64,000 bases of DNA from Onchidella celtica (lineage: Eukaryota; Mollusca; Gastropoda; Systellommatophora; Onchidiidae). Shown here one piece after another: positions 48,901 to 60,407 of the stretch; position 1 is the first letter of the stretch; every line of letters begins with the position of its first letter. A program made the position numbers and the translations under genes. The stretch covers positions 54,050,880-54,114,879 of the forward strand of contig OZ007570.1 of the NCBI GenBank assembly GCA_963931925.1, in the 5' to 3' direction. The notes beneath the pieces are model-generated. The model saw only the letters and a program-made list of their open reading frames with translations. It searched no databases and was not told where the DNA came from.

Positions 48901-51900
48901 AGGAGAAGACTCATGTCGCTCTCGCAAATTCGCGACGGACCTATTGCATTTTCGTGGGGCGCGACTTAAAACAGTCACCTTATCATTATCAGGTTGCTCG
49001 CCAACCTCTCTCGGTGTGAAGGGTAGCAACAAATTTCGGTGTAATGTCTTTTTAGGACCTTGGCCGTCAGCCTTTTGCACGACATATACAGGAATGTCTA
49101 AATTAGGTCTTTTCAATACTACATAAACATCGGAATGCCATCTATCTGCTAGTTTATGTTTCCCAGTGAAAGCAAGTCTTCGAACAAGAACTTGATCACC
49201 TGGTTGAATAGCAGCTCCCTGAATCTTTCTGTCATAACACTGTTTCTGCGAGTGCTTTGCTTTTTCGGAGGCTTTAAGAGCTGATCTATAAGCATAGTCC
49301 AGACGCTCCTGGACATTTTTCACATAATCAGGATAGGATTTAGAGGGCACCGGCATGGACTGTTCTAACAAACCAAATTCAAGATCAATCGGAAGTTTGG
49401 GTTCGCGACCGAACATAAGAAAATACGGTGAATAGCCTGTGGAAGCATGTCGGGTACAGTTGTAAGCGTGTGTCATTTGAGGTACAAAAGCTTTCCAATT
49501 GGCTTTGTGTTCATCAGCCAAAGTGCCGAGCATGTCCAGCAGTGTGCGGTTGAAACGCTCAGTCTGACCATTGCCTTGGGCATGGTAAGGTGTTGTTCTG
49601 GACTTTTTAATACCTGTGATCTGACATAGAGATTGAATGACTCCGCTTTCAAAGGCTCGTCCTTGATCTGAATGAAGTCTAGCGGGTAGACCGTAATGAA
49701 CAATAAAATTATCAAACAAGACTTTCGCAGTTGTTTGTGCTGTTTGATTACGCGTCGGTATGGCTTGTGCATATTTACTGAAATGATCAGTGATGACAAG
49801 TATATTTTCTATCCCTCCTGAGCAAGGTTCAAGAGACAGATAATCAATGCAAACTAATTCCATAGGCTGACTTGTCGTAATGCTTACGAGAGGAGCCCGC
49901 TGATGTGTATGTGCCTTCCTGCAGACACAACGTTTACACGAAGCAATATATCTTTTCACGTCCTGTGACATGCCAGGCCAGAAGAATCGCCTACGTAAAA
50001 GATCCAAAGTCTTATCAATTCCAAGGTGTCCACAATCATCATGAACTCCCTTCAAAGCTTTCTGGCGGAAAGCCACAGGCAACACCAACTGGAAGATGGT
50101 ATTGTCATGTTCATGACATTGCCTATACACCACACCTTCACCCCCACCAGCCACATCTTGTTACAATTTATGGCGCCCAACGTGGGGAGGTAACTGACTG
50201 TCAATCGAAAGCTGAAAGAGGACACAGCTTGGGACTGTGTTATGACTTGTATGACGAGGCACCGTGACCGGAATGACCACGTGTGAGTATCGCCGGTGCG
50301 CTGGCCTGAGAGCTGCAGCGAAGACTACGAGACTGGCGACCCACCCAGGGATTCGCCGCTGACCTCGAGACTGGCGACCCACCCAGGGATTCGCCGCTGA
50401 ATGGGCCCCAACGTGTGTTGCAACGTTGTGACTTTGTGTTGAACTGTAGTGTTGTGGTCAGTAATTTAACTGTCTGTGTTTTTGTTACTACCTGTTATTA
50501 GTGTTAATATGTGAATTGTTGCTAGAGGTTATCTCGGACGAATATTAGCCTATTTCAGACCATTCTTTACACAGAAAAAACGGACGTGAGGGACTGATCA
50601 CCCCTGTCGTTTGGATTTCATCTGCGGTGGCCTCAGCTGTTTAACTTGTCTAATTTTTATTTGTATTAATTTGCTTCCTTTGATGAGCATTTTTATATAT
50701 TCATTGTATTATTCAATGCCATTACTTTATGCATTTAGCATTTTGCGCGACCCTAAACCCTTATGTTATTTTCAGCTATCTCTATTTATCTGTTTCCTGA
50801 CTTCCCGTGCAGGGCGATGCAGTAATTAGCACTTCATGAATAGTATTTTGTCTTTTGGTAGTTGTGGTTTTCCACCCCTTCTGGCCTTTCCCTTTTCTTA
50901 TACTTTAGTTTAGCGTTTGCACCGAGTGACCTTTCTGTCCCTCCTGCAGTTTCTGGCACATTGTCGTTAGTTAGTGTTCGTATGCGCGGAGATTTCGCAC
51001 GGTCAGTATCAGTGGTAAAGACATTATCTGCTCTCCGGTGGTCTCCCGATTCTCTCGAGCACGAGCACCTGGACGGCTATAAATCAGATGCAATTAACGA
51101 GCATTCCTTTGGGTCCATCGTCCACACCACCCTCCATGGTCCGCTTAGTGTAGTAATGATGTCGTAGCAAGTCGTATTGTTTATGACAAGATAACGCGGG
51201 GAGTGGGAAGTGTTCGCGTGGCTGAGAAATTGATATTGGTCGAGATTCCTACAGTGAACGCCGTTGCGAATTAATTAAGTTGTTCGTCTTTATCTGAAAT
51301 TACTTGACCCGGCGGTGAACATTAATTATACCGCTGTGTTTTCGTTCGTGCACTGTACCGTGACGCACTGACCGCCGTGCAACCGATACGCCCCCTCCCG
51401 TTTAACTTCGCGGTGTAGCTGGGAGCGTAGAAGTGTCTGCATTTAAGCATATTATTTCAATACTGAATCCCAAAATACCACATACCACACTACTAAAAAC
51501 CATAAGATGAGACAGCTGGCGCATTTAGCGTGCGCAGATTTCGCACCGCCACCTAGCGCCGAATGCGCGGTGACATAAACAATGCAGTATTTTATAAAGC
51601 CAGATAGGGACAATACTGAATTTTATCCACTGTTCGGCTGTCGCTGTAGGCCTTGGCTGACGTCACTTATTTGGTAATTTCAACTTCAATCGCTGTGGGA
51701 AAACTGGCTATTTTTTTCTCTTTTTTTGTGGGGGGGGGGGGGGGTCGCAGTAGTACTGTAACAAATCAGCATCATTAATTTATCATTATACCAAGCATTC
51801 TTTTCATGCTGTACGCCATGGGCCCCGTCACGATCAGCGCACAAAATGTGTGTACGATTTTTTTAGAGGTGCGAAAAAGGGAATGGCTCATTTTATCGCT

Positions 51901-54900
51901 TCTAGTATCTTTGATGTTACGTCAAAGAAATGATTTGCTACATCAAAATTTAGCGCGGTAAGGTCTCAATTGGTATCTTGAGAATAAAACCTACATACAA
52001 TATGCAACGAGAACAGAATTGGATTTTTTTTTCAAAGCTGTAATTTATTAGCTGTAATCAACAGTCATACGGAAATTATCTTTACTGTAAAAAGTCGTCT
52101 CTTCCAATCTCTTACAATTTCCTGCATCTCTTCGATGACCTATACGAGAGTCGTGTTTTTCATGTGAGTATTCTACAGTGAAATATGGTTGTTTTTCCAC
52201 TGTCTGTAAAATGTATCAACACTGAGAAGTGCAAAACATGAGAAACCTGTCGTGGTGGCATTGCTACAGGAAAAGCGGGATTTTTCGGGGAGGTGGAATA
52301 AAGGTGGACATGATCATTAGGCTAAAAGTGAACTGATTCCAGTCTGTTTTGCGTCAGTTTTACCTCAGACTGGAACCTCTTTTGAATCAACTAGCGAGAG
52401 ACAGACTTATTTCAATCTCACCAAGGCGCAGGGTCCCGTTTCACCGCACAGTCCACAAAGCCGAGGCGGAACAGATTCGACTCAGTGCGCTTTAGGCCCT
52501 GAAGACCTCAATCTTTGCAGGACCTCAGAGAGACTGAGGTCTCAAAGTCAAACCCATTTTTGAGTTCTGAGTTTGTGTTTCGGTTTTACGGCTCGTGTGC
52601 ACGATAATGGCCACTTTGTGCCTTTCTTGGTCTATTTGGGTACTTTATTCATATGTGGTATTCAGAGCTTCATCAGTGTAAAATTCACAAACAGAATTAG
52701 ACAGATCCGCATAAATTTTATTACAATGGTAAAATTCTCATCATTGCTACATCAAAATTTGGCGCGGTAAGGTCTTAATTAGTATTTTCAGAATAAAACC
52801 TACATGCAATATATGCAACGAGAACAGAATCGGATTTTTTTTTTCAAAGCTGTAAATTTAATAGCTGTAATCAATCGTCGTACGGAAATTAAAATTCTCA
52901 AAAGAGTTTTGTAGCCTACATGTGTGTAAATGTTTTTTAAAAGCCCACTTTAGCACTCCACTGTATACTGTGCACAGCTAAACTACAGCGAGCTGTCAGA
53001 ATAGGATTAGGAAGTAAAGTGTTTTCATACGTTGCGACAGAACATATAATTTTTTAAAACAAAGAGGAACATTGCAGAGTGAGGCGAGGGAGAAGAGAGG
53101 AAATGACTGAAAACCTGGGTCCCCCTAGCCTACTGGTGAAGAGTGAAAGGAAGAGATGGAGTGGGTGACATTGCTTGGCAGAAAGACAAAAAGGGGCAGG
53201 GGGGCAGAATGGGATCAAGAGACAGTGAAAATAATTAAGCGACGATACCAGAGCGTGGGAGACAGAGAGAGAGAGGAATTTCGTAAAGTCACTCCAGACA
53301 GTTCAAGTGGTGAGGAGGCGTGGAAAGAGGGGGGTAGAATAATAGAGAAATGAGTATCTATATCACCAGAGACAGCTGGCTATTCAACAAAAGGCCAAAG
53401 CTATTTTTTACCCTGCCGTAAGAGTTCTAAACAATTTATTTAAGCCTACGCAACGTTTTGTGTCAAACAACAGTGACACACTGCCAGTGTGAACAATTCT
53501 CTGGCCGCGAGGAAAGACCGATGGACTGTACTCTAATCTACAAAATCGATGTTTCCGCGTTTGATAGAATGAAGATTTGTCAAGATCCAAATCAAAGCGC
53601 GACCCAAGTTCTTGTTTATTCCAGCTCCACTCTTAGCACAACTGAGCCGAATTACAGCTGAGAAATTCGACGTTAAACATTTGCGGCCGCAGCATTATAT
53701 GATCTAAAATTAAGCGGAACTGCGCAACAGAGTGTGAAGTGCCACAGCGGATTTTAAACAAATGTCAAAGTGTGAAATTGTTATACCACTTCCACATACT
53801 AAAAGATCGCCAGTTTTCAGAAAATGGAAATAGAATAGACAAAAACTACTGCCGTGAAAGTGCTGGAAGTCACGGCTAGATTTAAGCGTGTTCCCCTGTA
53901 GCCCACCCCTTTTTTCCCCTTAAAAAAAAAAAAAACATGAAAAGGCGACAATACTCTTATATAGGTTCTTTTCTTCGTTACATCGTACACCATAAATAAA
54001 CAAGCAATATGATTATATAATGAGCACTCGTAATGACACAGTCATGAAAGTAAGACCTTTGATCACCGCCCTTCGTTTACCTTTAGAGGGGTCGCTGACA
54101 CACAGTTTATGAACCTGTTCAGACATTAGGCGATTTCGTGTTGCATCCCTGATGTTTCCAACTAATTTTCATGTATTTCGTTTTACCTTTTCTTCTGGCT
54201 ATATACCCAAGCCCAGAAACCTGATATTCTGAGATTTGAAGCTACTCGTAAAAGCAAAGTGCATATTATCTCGTACCTGGGTTAATGTACGGTCTGCCGT
54301 TTGATCTTAACTCAGGTTTGGCTCCCTAACACCAATTAATATAATATATAGGCCTATATAAATATCTCGTACAGATAAATAAATGAAAAAATAAAAACAT
54401 GCATAAACACATGAATGCATAAGTACATAAATAAATGAAAAAATATGTGTTTTAAATGAAAAACCTGATTAAGTTTTCTCTCTTGCCACAAACCAAATTG
54501 CAACATTACAATCGTCTCTTCCTTCAGGATACTAGCGCCACATTCCCAGAGACATACTCGCATTACGTTACACTAATGAAAGACAGGACTAATAAAGACA
54601 AGGTGACTTTGATATATTACTTTGATAGCTATTACATCCACTGGCAGTCTTCTTTACTCTTTCTTATATTAAATCGTTACTCTCGAAATTCAGAAAATAT
54701 CAGGGGATATGCGTCTCTTATTCTTTTGCAAATTCTATTGAACGTCAAAATGAACGATCATAATGGTTTTGCCCGGTACTTGGCCATTGACCTTTTGTGG
54801 GCCTGTCACAAAACTGCATTTTTATTGGTGGTTTGTGTGCGCCGGCATGCATTACCCATTCGCATTTTTAACATATTCCATCTTGACATTTTGAAAGAGA

Positions 54901-57900
54901 AAGAGAGACAGGATGTGAAAGAGAAAGAGAGAAATGGAGGGAGAGAAAGGCAGAGAGAGAGAGAGGGTGAGAGAATCAATTTCCCTGAGGTAACCAGTCT
55001 CGTGTGAATAACAAACCATGATTTTTTCGGACAGAAATACTGACATGGCAAGCTTCGAATAGCTGGATGACTGCATTAATTTCAAACTCATTTCTAATTC
55101 TTATGTCATTATAAATACCGGTACCTCACTGAAAAGGCTAATGCATCTCTTATGAAGTTGGTGCTTTCAGAATGTTGCCTTTACTTTTTCAAAATATGCA
55201 AATATGGAGAGAAGGCAAAAGAGTTCGAGAGAAAGAGATAATTATGAACTTTTCAACGAAGCTACGTTCTCCCTACCCCCCCCCCCCCGGCTTGCCAGAT
55301 TGGCAAAATAAGATAGAATTCAGAGGCACATTCGCGAAAAAATCCTGCCCCATTAACGCCCACTGTTTCCTCAGAGAGGAAATGAGAACGACCAATAGGA
55401 GGAACAAAAGGACCGAAAGCATGCAGGCTTTGTCCATAATTCTATTGACCATTACTGTCAGGACCAACCTTGCGCCACAGCCGCTGAAAGAAGGAAACCG
55501 GAAACAAACAGCACGTTAACCATCGCGCTCCATTAACGATGGCTGCCTCAGCCGATGATTTGAACCTGCCCATCTTGTACTTGATCTCCCATAGGCGGGG
55601 TATGGCGCCTTCGATGTTGGTGGGCAGTTGCAGAACAACCACCGAGTATCTGTGGCAAAACAGAGTACAGTTTAAATATTTCAGTTTACAGAAAGTCAAT
55701 TCGTTAAGGTTTTATATGTATGTAAGTATCTATTGGTGTATTTCATTTACGTCACTAAAATTGAGTTGCAGACTGTCATGTTATGCTCTGCCGCCATTTT
55801 GAGTAAAAGCTAATTTAAACATCGGAGAAGCTCAAGTTCTGTGAGATCAAATGAAATTACTCCAAAATCTATATGAATATATATATATTTTTTTCTTTTT
55901 AAATTCCATCTTTGCTCAACAGGTGATAAATTACTTATAAAGACATAATTATTATGTTAAATTAACGTTATGGAACTCTCTGGTGCCTGGAGACGGTACA
56001 AATAAACATGTTGTAAAAAAAGTATCAGCATATCAGAACCGATATTTGGTTGGATATCAGGCAGATTTTGGAAGTTTGCAAAATAAAAACAAACAAGTAA
56101 CGTGATGAGCGCAGCTTTGGTAACGCCAAGTGAAACCAACCAGTGTGTATTCAATGATGGTTTTCAAAAACTGTTGTTTTTTTTTGGTTATGTTCATGGT
56201 CAACTGCTCACGGCTTGAGCAAATGGTACGATAGTTTATCAAGTCGAGTAGCATTGGCTTTCCAAAGTTAAAATCTTCAGGACCAAAAGAAAAAAAAAGA
56301 GTTTAAAACCAACGACCTGTTTATGCAGATGTTTGGGAAACAGATCAATGGTAAGTTCCCGGAGAATGGAACGTAAGGACGTTACACACACACACAGAAC
56401 TAAATTGATATACTTTTCAGCCAGTCAGTTTTGATGAACGGCACATTATGCTTCTATTAATAGGATAGGAGGGGGTGTGGGCAGAAATTGGGTCATTCGG
56501 TTGAGAACGGAAAAGAGGACAACGATTTTGAAAATAGTGTCGACACGTGAATAGAGGGAAAGTTTTGAGCCTTGCCGGATAAGAAACCGAAAATCGCCAT
56601 CAGAGCTCTTTTTAATAAATTCCACAAAGTGGCAAGTTTTATCTATGATGTCCCCCCAAAAAATCACATGTATTTTTTTATCGTTGTGATCTCCAAAGCA
56701 ACGTATAATGTTACTCTATTAGCATCAAATATTGAAAATCAAATAAAACCGTTAATCTGTCACCTGAACCTGCTTTGTTGCGTACTTTTCAACTATTTAA
56801 TGAATTATTCTTATTCTGATTTACCTCATCATGTCAGATCTTCAGAGACTTTTATGAAAGCTGCAAAGCCCTTCCGGTTCTTTTTAACAATACAGCGATT
56901 TGTAAGTGAGAAGTCATTCGAGATTCAAATACGTCCAGAAATCGCTAAGAGTAGAAACAGCGTGCTACTGCAACCTCAGCTGATTCATTTTGTCTTCCAG
57001 CCCCACAGCACAACGCTGTGCACTCATAACATGTTGCAGTATAGGTAATTGGAAACTAGCAAAACAATATGTTTGCCAGAGCGTTTGGAGTTATGCTTTC
57101 AAAAGAGGCGAGCTGGGGCAGCTGGTTTTGTCCGGGATAAACTGCTTCCGCCCTCTCTCTCTCTCTCTCTCATGATAAAGATGTTGCGATTTTCAAAAGA
57201 CATAGCCACACATTAAATTCTTATGGGAGATCGAGGTGAGTGAGACGTGGAATCGATTTTTCGATTTTTTTTTTTTTTTTGGTATGAAGATGTAAGACGA
57301 TGGAATTGTCCGTTGGAGGTGGACACTGGAATGAACATCCGAAACGACACAGAGGGCTTTATTTGGACGACGGATGTGAGCTCTAGACGAGATGGATTAC
57401 GATTCTGGAACGAAGGGATGGATTTCTCGGAAGAGAGCTGAGGGATTGGAAAAGCATCCAGATTTTTCAGGGAAGCTAAGAGTTTCCATTGGCGTAAAAA
57501 GGGCTAGCAAGCACTTCGAGGTTTGAGAGCCTATAACTATTATGAAGTTTGTTGCTATGCTATTATTTGTTTTATTACCTTTGGAAATGGCCGTATTGTA
57601 ATATTTTTTTCTACCCAGAGCATGTGTAAAGACATTATTTTAGTTGTGTCCCTTAGAAAGTCAGCCGGCCCCACACATCGCGACCCCAGTTTTTGTTTGT
57701 TCCAACTCCACTTTTTTGCACAACTGAGAAATTCGAGGATAAACACAGCTTGGCAAGTGCCACAGAACATCTTAAACAAGTGTCAAAGTGTGCATTGGTT
57801 ATACCTGTTCTACATACTAAAAGATCTCCAGTTTTTTTTTTTTTTCCAGAATACGGAGATAGAACAAACAAGAGCTAAGGTGTCCATGTAGACGTCCATG

Positions 57901-58601
57901 TCTTCAAAATTTAAATCTGCAGGATGATGTATCATGTAAAACTAGTATGCCAAACGCCTGAAAAAAAAAATATATATAGATCTAGTTATTGTTATTTATT
58001 CATTTTCAAATTTAGACTGCATTTTCTTTTTTTCTTTTGTTGCGTCAATCGCGTGTCAAACTAAATTAGACTTAAAATTTGAAATAAACCAAGTAAAACA
58101 GCAGGGTAATTCGGGGAACGTGCGTGCAGCTGGTTCAGGAATGGTCCCCCTTGAACTAACAATATGTTACAGCTGTATTAGTGGACGAGAAAAGATGTAT
58201 CAGCGATTAACTTCCAATAAAATGTATGCATCCTAGGAAAAAAAATATTTTGAAACGAGAGCGTATTTGATTGGTCAGTTGCGTGTCTTTGATTAATAAT
58301 CATCTCGTTTTCTACAGCTGTAGAAAGTTGGGTTGTGCTGTTGAGGGAATAAACTCTGCATGATAATAATAGATCTTCGTTGGAAATGAAAGTAAAGAAA
58401 GCTCGATCATCCATCCATCCATCCATTAATCCATCCATCCATCCATCCATCCATCCATCCATCCATCCATCCATCCATCCATCCATCCATCCATCCATCC
58501 ATCCATCCATCTATTCATCCCATCCCATCCATTCATCCATCCATCCATCAACCCCATCCATCTTTCCATCCATCCATCCATCCATTCATCAATCCATCCA
58601 T

Positions 58602-58637
<36 letters not shown>

Positions 58638-59153
58638 CCATCCATCCATCCATCCATCCATCTATTCATCCCATCCCATCCATTCATCCATCCATCCATC
58701 AACCCCATCCATCTTTCCATCCATCCATCCATCCATTCATCAATCTATCCATCTATGAATCCATTTATTAATCTATCCATCTATCCATCCATCCATCCAT
58801 GCATGCATCCATCCATCGATCCATCCATCCATCCATCCATACATCCATCCATCCATCCGTCCATCCATCAGCTTGTCTGTCAGTCTTTCTATCCGTTATC
58901 TCTCCATTCTCCAAACCTGTTACAGGAGCATACCCTTTGCCATATAGATTCAATATGTACTCACTTATTTTCCATGTCTAGAGTCCCACTATCCAAGGCC
59001 TGAAAGTCAATGGGGATTGCACACCTGACGTTGAAAGGATTCGAGATACCGCTCACTTGCAGATAGGTGCGCAGATTGCCAGCAGTTATAGACAGAAGTA
59101 ACTCACTCAGGGTGCACCTGGCAACTTGTTTCACTCGCATGGCCGCACTCAAG
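39963..59153 (-). CDS. WS/DGAT-family acyltransferase, 3' seven exons (5' end outside window)
   Basis: In transcript order the exons are 59153-58965, 55649-55469, 44655-44428, 43206-43084, 42262-42056, 40989-40798 and 40106-39963. All join in phase and give about 420 residues and a stop. The first three exons match the second half of wax ester synthase/diacylglycerol acyltransferases: [20 protein letters not shown], then [29 protein letters not shown], the [12 protein letters not shown] motif (family SNVPGP), and [20 protein letters not shown] through [12 protein letters not shown] (DUF1298). The catalytic HHxxxDG exon would lie upstream, beyond 59153, and I do not find it by 64000. The last four exons encode an extension unusual for the family: [15 protein letters not shown], a likely coiled coil ([20 protein letters not shown]), a basic RKRKADE patch and a Ser/Thr-rich segment. 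The family esterifies fatty alcohols or diacylglycerol at membranes; the substrate here is unknown. The donor after 55469 (GTTGGT) is weak. Confidence 0.78.
41298..41658. mobile_element. TTAA MITE in an intron of the WS/DGAT-like gene
   Basis: TTAA lies at 41298-41301 and 41655-41658. The inner ends are inverted: CCTTTTCACATC on the left, CGCTACCCTTTTCACATCGC (inverted) on the right, offset by a few bases. It is 361 bp and without a gene. Confidence 0.55.
42261..42590. repeat. Minisatellite of four ~83-bp units that includes a splice acceptor
   Basis: Units start at 42261, 42343, 42430 and 42511. Each begins ATCTGTAAATA or a variant, continues GTTGGTGTTTA and ends with ATCAACAAAGGTTTT. The first unit overlaps the acceptor of the 42262-42056 exon of the minus-strand gene, so later units carry copies of that acceptor (TTTACAG on minus) further upstream in the intron. 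Confidence 0.8.
43847..43900. repeat. GT microsatellite followed by a G-run
   Basis: TGTGTG repeats with two TATG interruptions are followed by an uninterrupted run of about 14 G. It is in an intron of the WS/DGAT-like gene. Confidence 0.9.
44809..45181. mobile_element. hAT-like MITE
   Basis: The left end is CGACGTTCCCTCTCATTTTT. The right end, read inverted, is CAATGTTCCCTCTAAGCTGT and continues with the TGCGGCTGCGCATC block common next to hAT ends of the CAGTGTTCCCTCTAA type. It is 373 bp with no transposase. I cannot define an 8-bp target duplication. Confidence 0.5.
45216..45363 (+). mobile_element. gypsy LTR, plus orientation, left part
   Basis: These 148 bp match the minus-strand LTR at 48482-48330 and include its TATAAAA (45351-45357). 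The LTR is interrupted by the foldback element and resumes at 48170. It diverges from the other LTR after about 48239, so its 3' end is missing or rearranged. Confidence 0.85.
45410..45463. repeat. Perfect 54-bp palindrome in the left arm of the foldback element
   Basis: The sequence equals its own reverse complement over 54 bp, centred on CCCCGGGG. An identical palindrome lies at 48072-48125 in the right arm. Confidence 0.95.
48072..48125. repeat. Perfect 54-bp palindrome in the right arm of the foldback element
   Basis: Same sequence as 45410-45463. Because each copy is self-complementary, the ends can pair both within and between arms. Confidence 0.95.
48249..48482 (-). mobile_element. 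gypsy 3' LTR, minus orientation
   Basis: On the minus strand the LTR runs from TGTGGTATG to CCTACA (TG...CA), 234 bp. It has TATAAAA, and AATAAA about 20 nt before its end. A polypurine tract AGGGGGGAGTA directly precedes it, as expected at a 3' LTR. Its tail abuts the plus-oriented LTR remnant at 48170-48248. The two form a hairpin (48172-48236 against 48272-48337). Confidence 0.85.
48625..50159 (-). pseudogene. gypsy-type retrotransposon integrase, pol 3' part
   Basis: An open frame of about 510 codons holds an HHCC zinc finger ([14 protein letters not shown], then CKRCVCRK). The integrase catalytic core follows with the three acidic residues in [19 protein letters not shown] and [15 protein letters not shown]-like C-terminal region comes next ([10 protein letters not shown]), with a Ser/Arg-rich tail. 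Protease, reverse transcriptase and RNase H are missing: the frame is cut at about 50159, where plus-oriented leader sequence begins. The remaining part has no stop or frameshift, so the insertion is young. It is followed by the polypurine tract and 3' LTR on the same strand. Ty3/gypsy assignment rests on the integrase type and PBS/LTR layout. Confidence 0.9.
50171..50187 (+). promoter_or_regulatory. Primer-binding site complementary to tRNA-Lys
   Basis: TGGCGCCCAACGTGGGG matches the PBS used with tRNA-Lys(1,2) by many LTR elements. It lies a few bases after a TTACA that resembles an LTR end. It is in plus orientation, opposite to the adjacent integrase gene. Confidence 0.7.
50188..51458 (+). 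mobile_element. Probable retroelement leader sequence, no gag recognised
   Basis: About 1.3 kb follows the PBS. It contains a direct duplication of a 34-bp unit (50329-50362 and 50366-50399, starting GAGACTGGCGACCCACCCAG). The plus frames at 50611 and 50862 are short and show no capsid or zinc-knuckle motif, so I do not call a gag gene. Confidence 0.45.
51936..52891. repeat. Direct repeats of ~145 bp, 810 bp apart
   Basis: 51936-52078 and 52744-52891 share TGCTACATCAAAATTT, GCGCGGTAAGGTCT, AATAAAACCTACAT and GCAACGAGAACAGAAT in the same order, with perhaps 10 percent divergence. The span between them (including a DNA stretch rich in CTCAGAC and CCTCAG words) may be one element, but no TIR or gene is evident. 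Confidence 0.65.
53604..53860 (+). repeat. Dispersed repeat, copy 1
   Basis: Shares with 57686-57875 the ordered blocks CAACTGAG, GAGAAATTCGA, TTAAACAA-TGTCAAAGTGTG and ACATACTAAAAGATC. Copy 1 has an extra ~60 bp in the middle. Both copies lie in introns of the WS/DGAT-like gene. Confidence 0.6.
55650..58406. other. Intron between first two visible exons of the WS/DGAT-like gene
   Basis: AT-rich, with a poly-T run near 57265, a CT run near 57158-57172 and the dispersed repeat at 57686. No additional exon is supported; the exon pair 58965 and 55649 joins in phase directly. Confidence 0.5.
57686..57875 (+). repeat. Dispersed repeat, copy 2
   Basis: Second member of the family described at 53604-53860, shorter, and with a poly-T tract (about 57833-57845) near its end. 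Confidence 0.6.
58407..58870. repeat. ATCC microsatellite with higher-order structure
   Basis: About 460 bp of ATCC repeats are broken by ATCA, ATCT and TTC variants. A longer unit (starting ATCTATTCATCCCATCCCAT, about 150 bp) is duplicated at about 58509 and 58660. Its open frames (His-Pro-Ser-Ile or Met-Asp-Gly-Trp repeats) are artefacts of the repeat. It starts about 95 bp downstream of the 58965 splice donor in the intron. Confidence 0.95.
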
Positions 59154-60229
59154 CTAGTGAAAGAAAAAAATGGATACGTTCTTGTAATGACTCACATGAT
59201 TCCAGTACCCGATTTTATGATTTTGAATTATACTAAGAACGAGAACAACAATATTAATAACAACAACAATAACAGTAGTAATAAAGGCAAACAGAGAACC
59301 ATACAAAAGATCGTTTTACCATCCCAAATTCGCCTCAGCAAGACACTTTAGCTAGATGTGGGCCATATTTCACTAAGCTTCCTTACCATATCACTTCATG
59401 CATGTCTGTTATTGAGTGTTATTGAGTTGTGATATATGTTTATGTAATGATGCGTAAGATGTGTGCACTATAATGTATCTTATCTTAACTAAAACTGTCC
59501 GTGCAGGTGGTACATTCACAGCTGAATGCACAGTTATCCCTGCCTTTCTGGGAGGACGCCTTTGATAGGGCCCTAATAGGCCTACATTCAAAGGTGAATA
59601 AGCCTCGCGGTAAGTAGGCTATACATGCATAAGGCTTTAGCAAGTTTAGTGTTTAAAAATAAATGTGTTTTCTGTGTATCTTTCATTTATGTGATTGTGA
59701 GCTTTTGCCTGAATTTGTCTGAAATTGAAATTGAAAAAAAAAAAAATTTAAAATGAGTTTCAATTTTTCTTTTCGTTTCTTTTAAATCTAATTTTGAATT
59801 GTACCAGTGATGGTACTATTGCCAACCAATCTTAAGGACAGAAACGAAAAACAGTTTTTTTTTTTCGCCTTTCAGCGACATCAAAAATGCCAATTATAAG
59901 TTAAATCATTTTTCTTCAACCTCTTTTCTTTAAAAAAGTTGACAAAGTGATGTGATACTTCTCTGTCTCTCTCATGTATTAGAAGTCGGATTGTATTGAG
60001 ACAGTGCCCCAGGCAAAAACGATTATTCACACGCTATAGATGAAGACATCGGGTGAATATTCTACAAGAGTCACCTTCACTTTCTTTTTCTCTTATCTGA
60101 ACTTTTCACTTTCCTTCCTTTTGCTTCTTCTTTTCCTCTTTCCTGGTTTTGTTAGTGTCTCTCCTTTTCATTCTGCTTGTCGCTGCTCCCCCTCCCCCCT
60201 CCTCTCTCTCTCCTACACTCACTCACTCA

Positions 60230-60260
60230 TTATCTATCTATTTATCTATCTGTCTATCTA

Positions 60261-60296
<36 letters not shown>

Positions 60297-60407
60297 GCTG
60301 TCTGTCATTCCGTCCGCCCGCCCGCCCGCCCATCCATCCATCCATCCATCCATCCATCCATCCATCCATCCATCCATCCATCCATCCATCCATCCATCCA
60401 TCCATCC

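Larger units (their letters stand above)
45216..51489. mobile_element. Composite gypsy-derived insertion with inverted LTR-start ends
   Basis: Both outer ends carry the LTR start TGTGGTATGTGGTATTTTGG: 45216 onward on plus, and 51489 back to about 51459 on minus. CTAC lies directly outside each end (45212-45215 and 51490-51493). Inside, in order, are a plus-oriented LTR split by a foldback element, a minus-oriented LTR (48249-48482), a minus-strand integrase gene, and from 50157 a plus-oriented leader with a primer-binding site. It sits in the 10.8-kb intron between the second and third known exons of the WS/DGAT-like gene. Confidence 0.65.
51490..55468. other. Intron sequence of the WS/DGAT-like gene
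   Basis: Holds a 15-bp G-run near 51730, the direct repeats at 51936-52891, a dispersed repeat at 53604-53860 and GA-rich low complexity at 54895-54970. The longer frames here look non-coding. Confidence 0.5.

Noticed and set aside
49473..49799. Minus frame of 108 codons overlapping the integrase
   Set aside because: Shadow of the integrase gene in another frame.
54456..55007. 183-codon plus frame
   Set aside because: No recognisable motif, Lys/Glu/Arg tail from GA-rich simple sequence, and it lies in an intron of the opposite-strand gene.
58380..59003. Long plus frame of His-Pro-Ser-Ile repeats and the opposing Met-Asp-Gly-Trp frame
   Set aside because: Both are direct translations of the ATCC microsatellite; no real gene.
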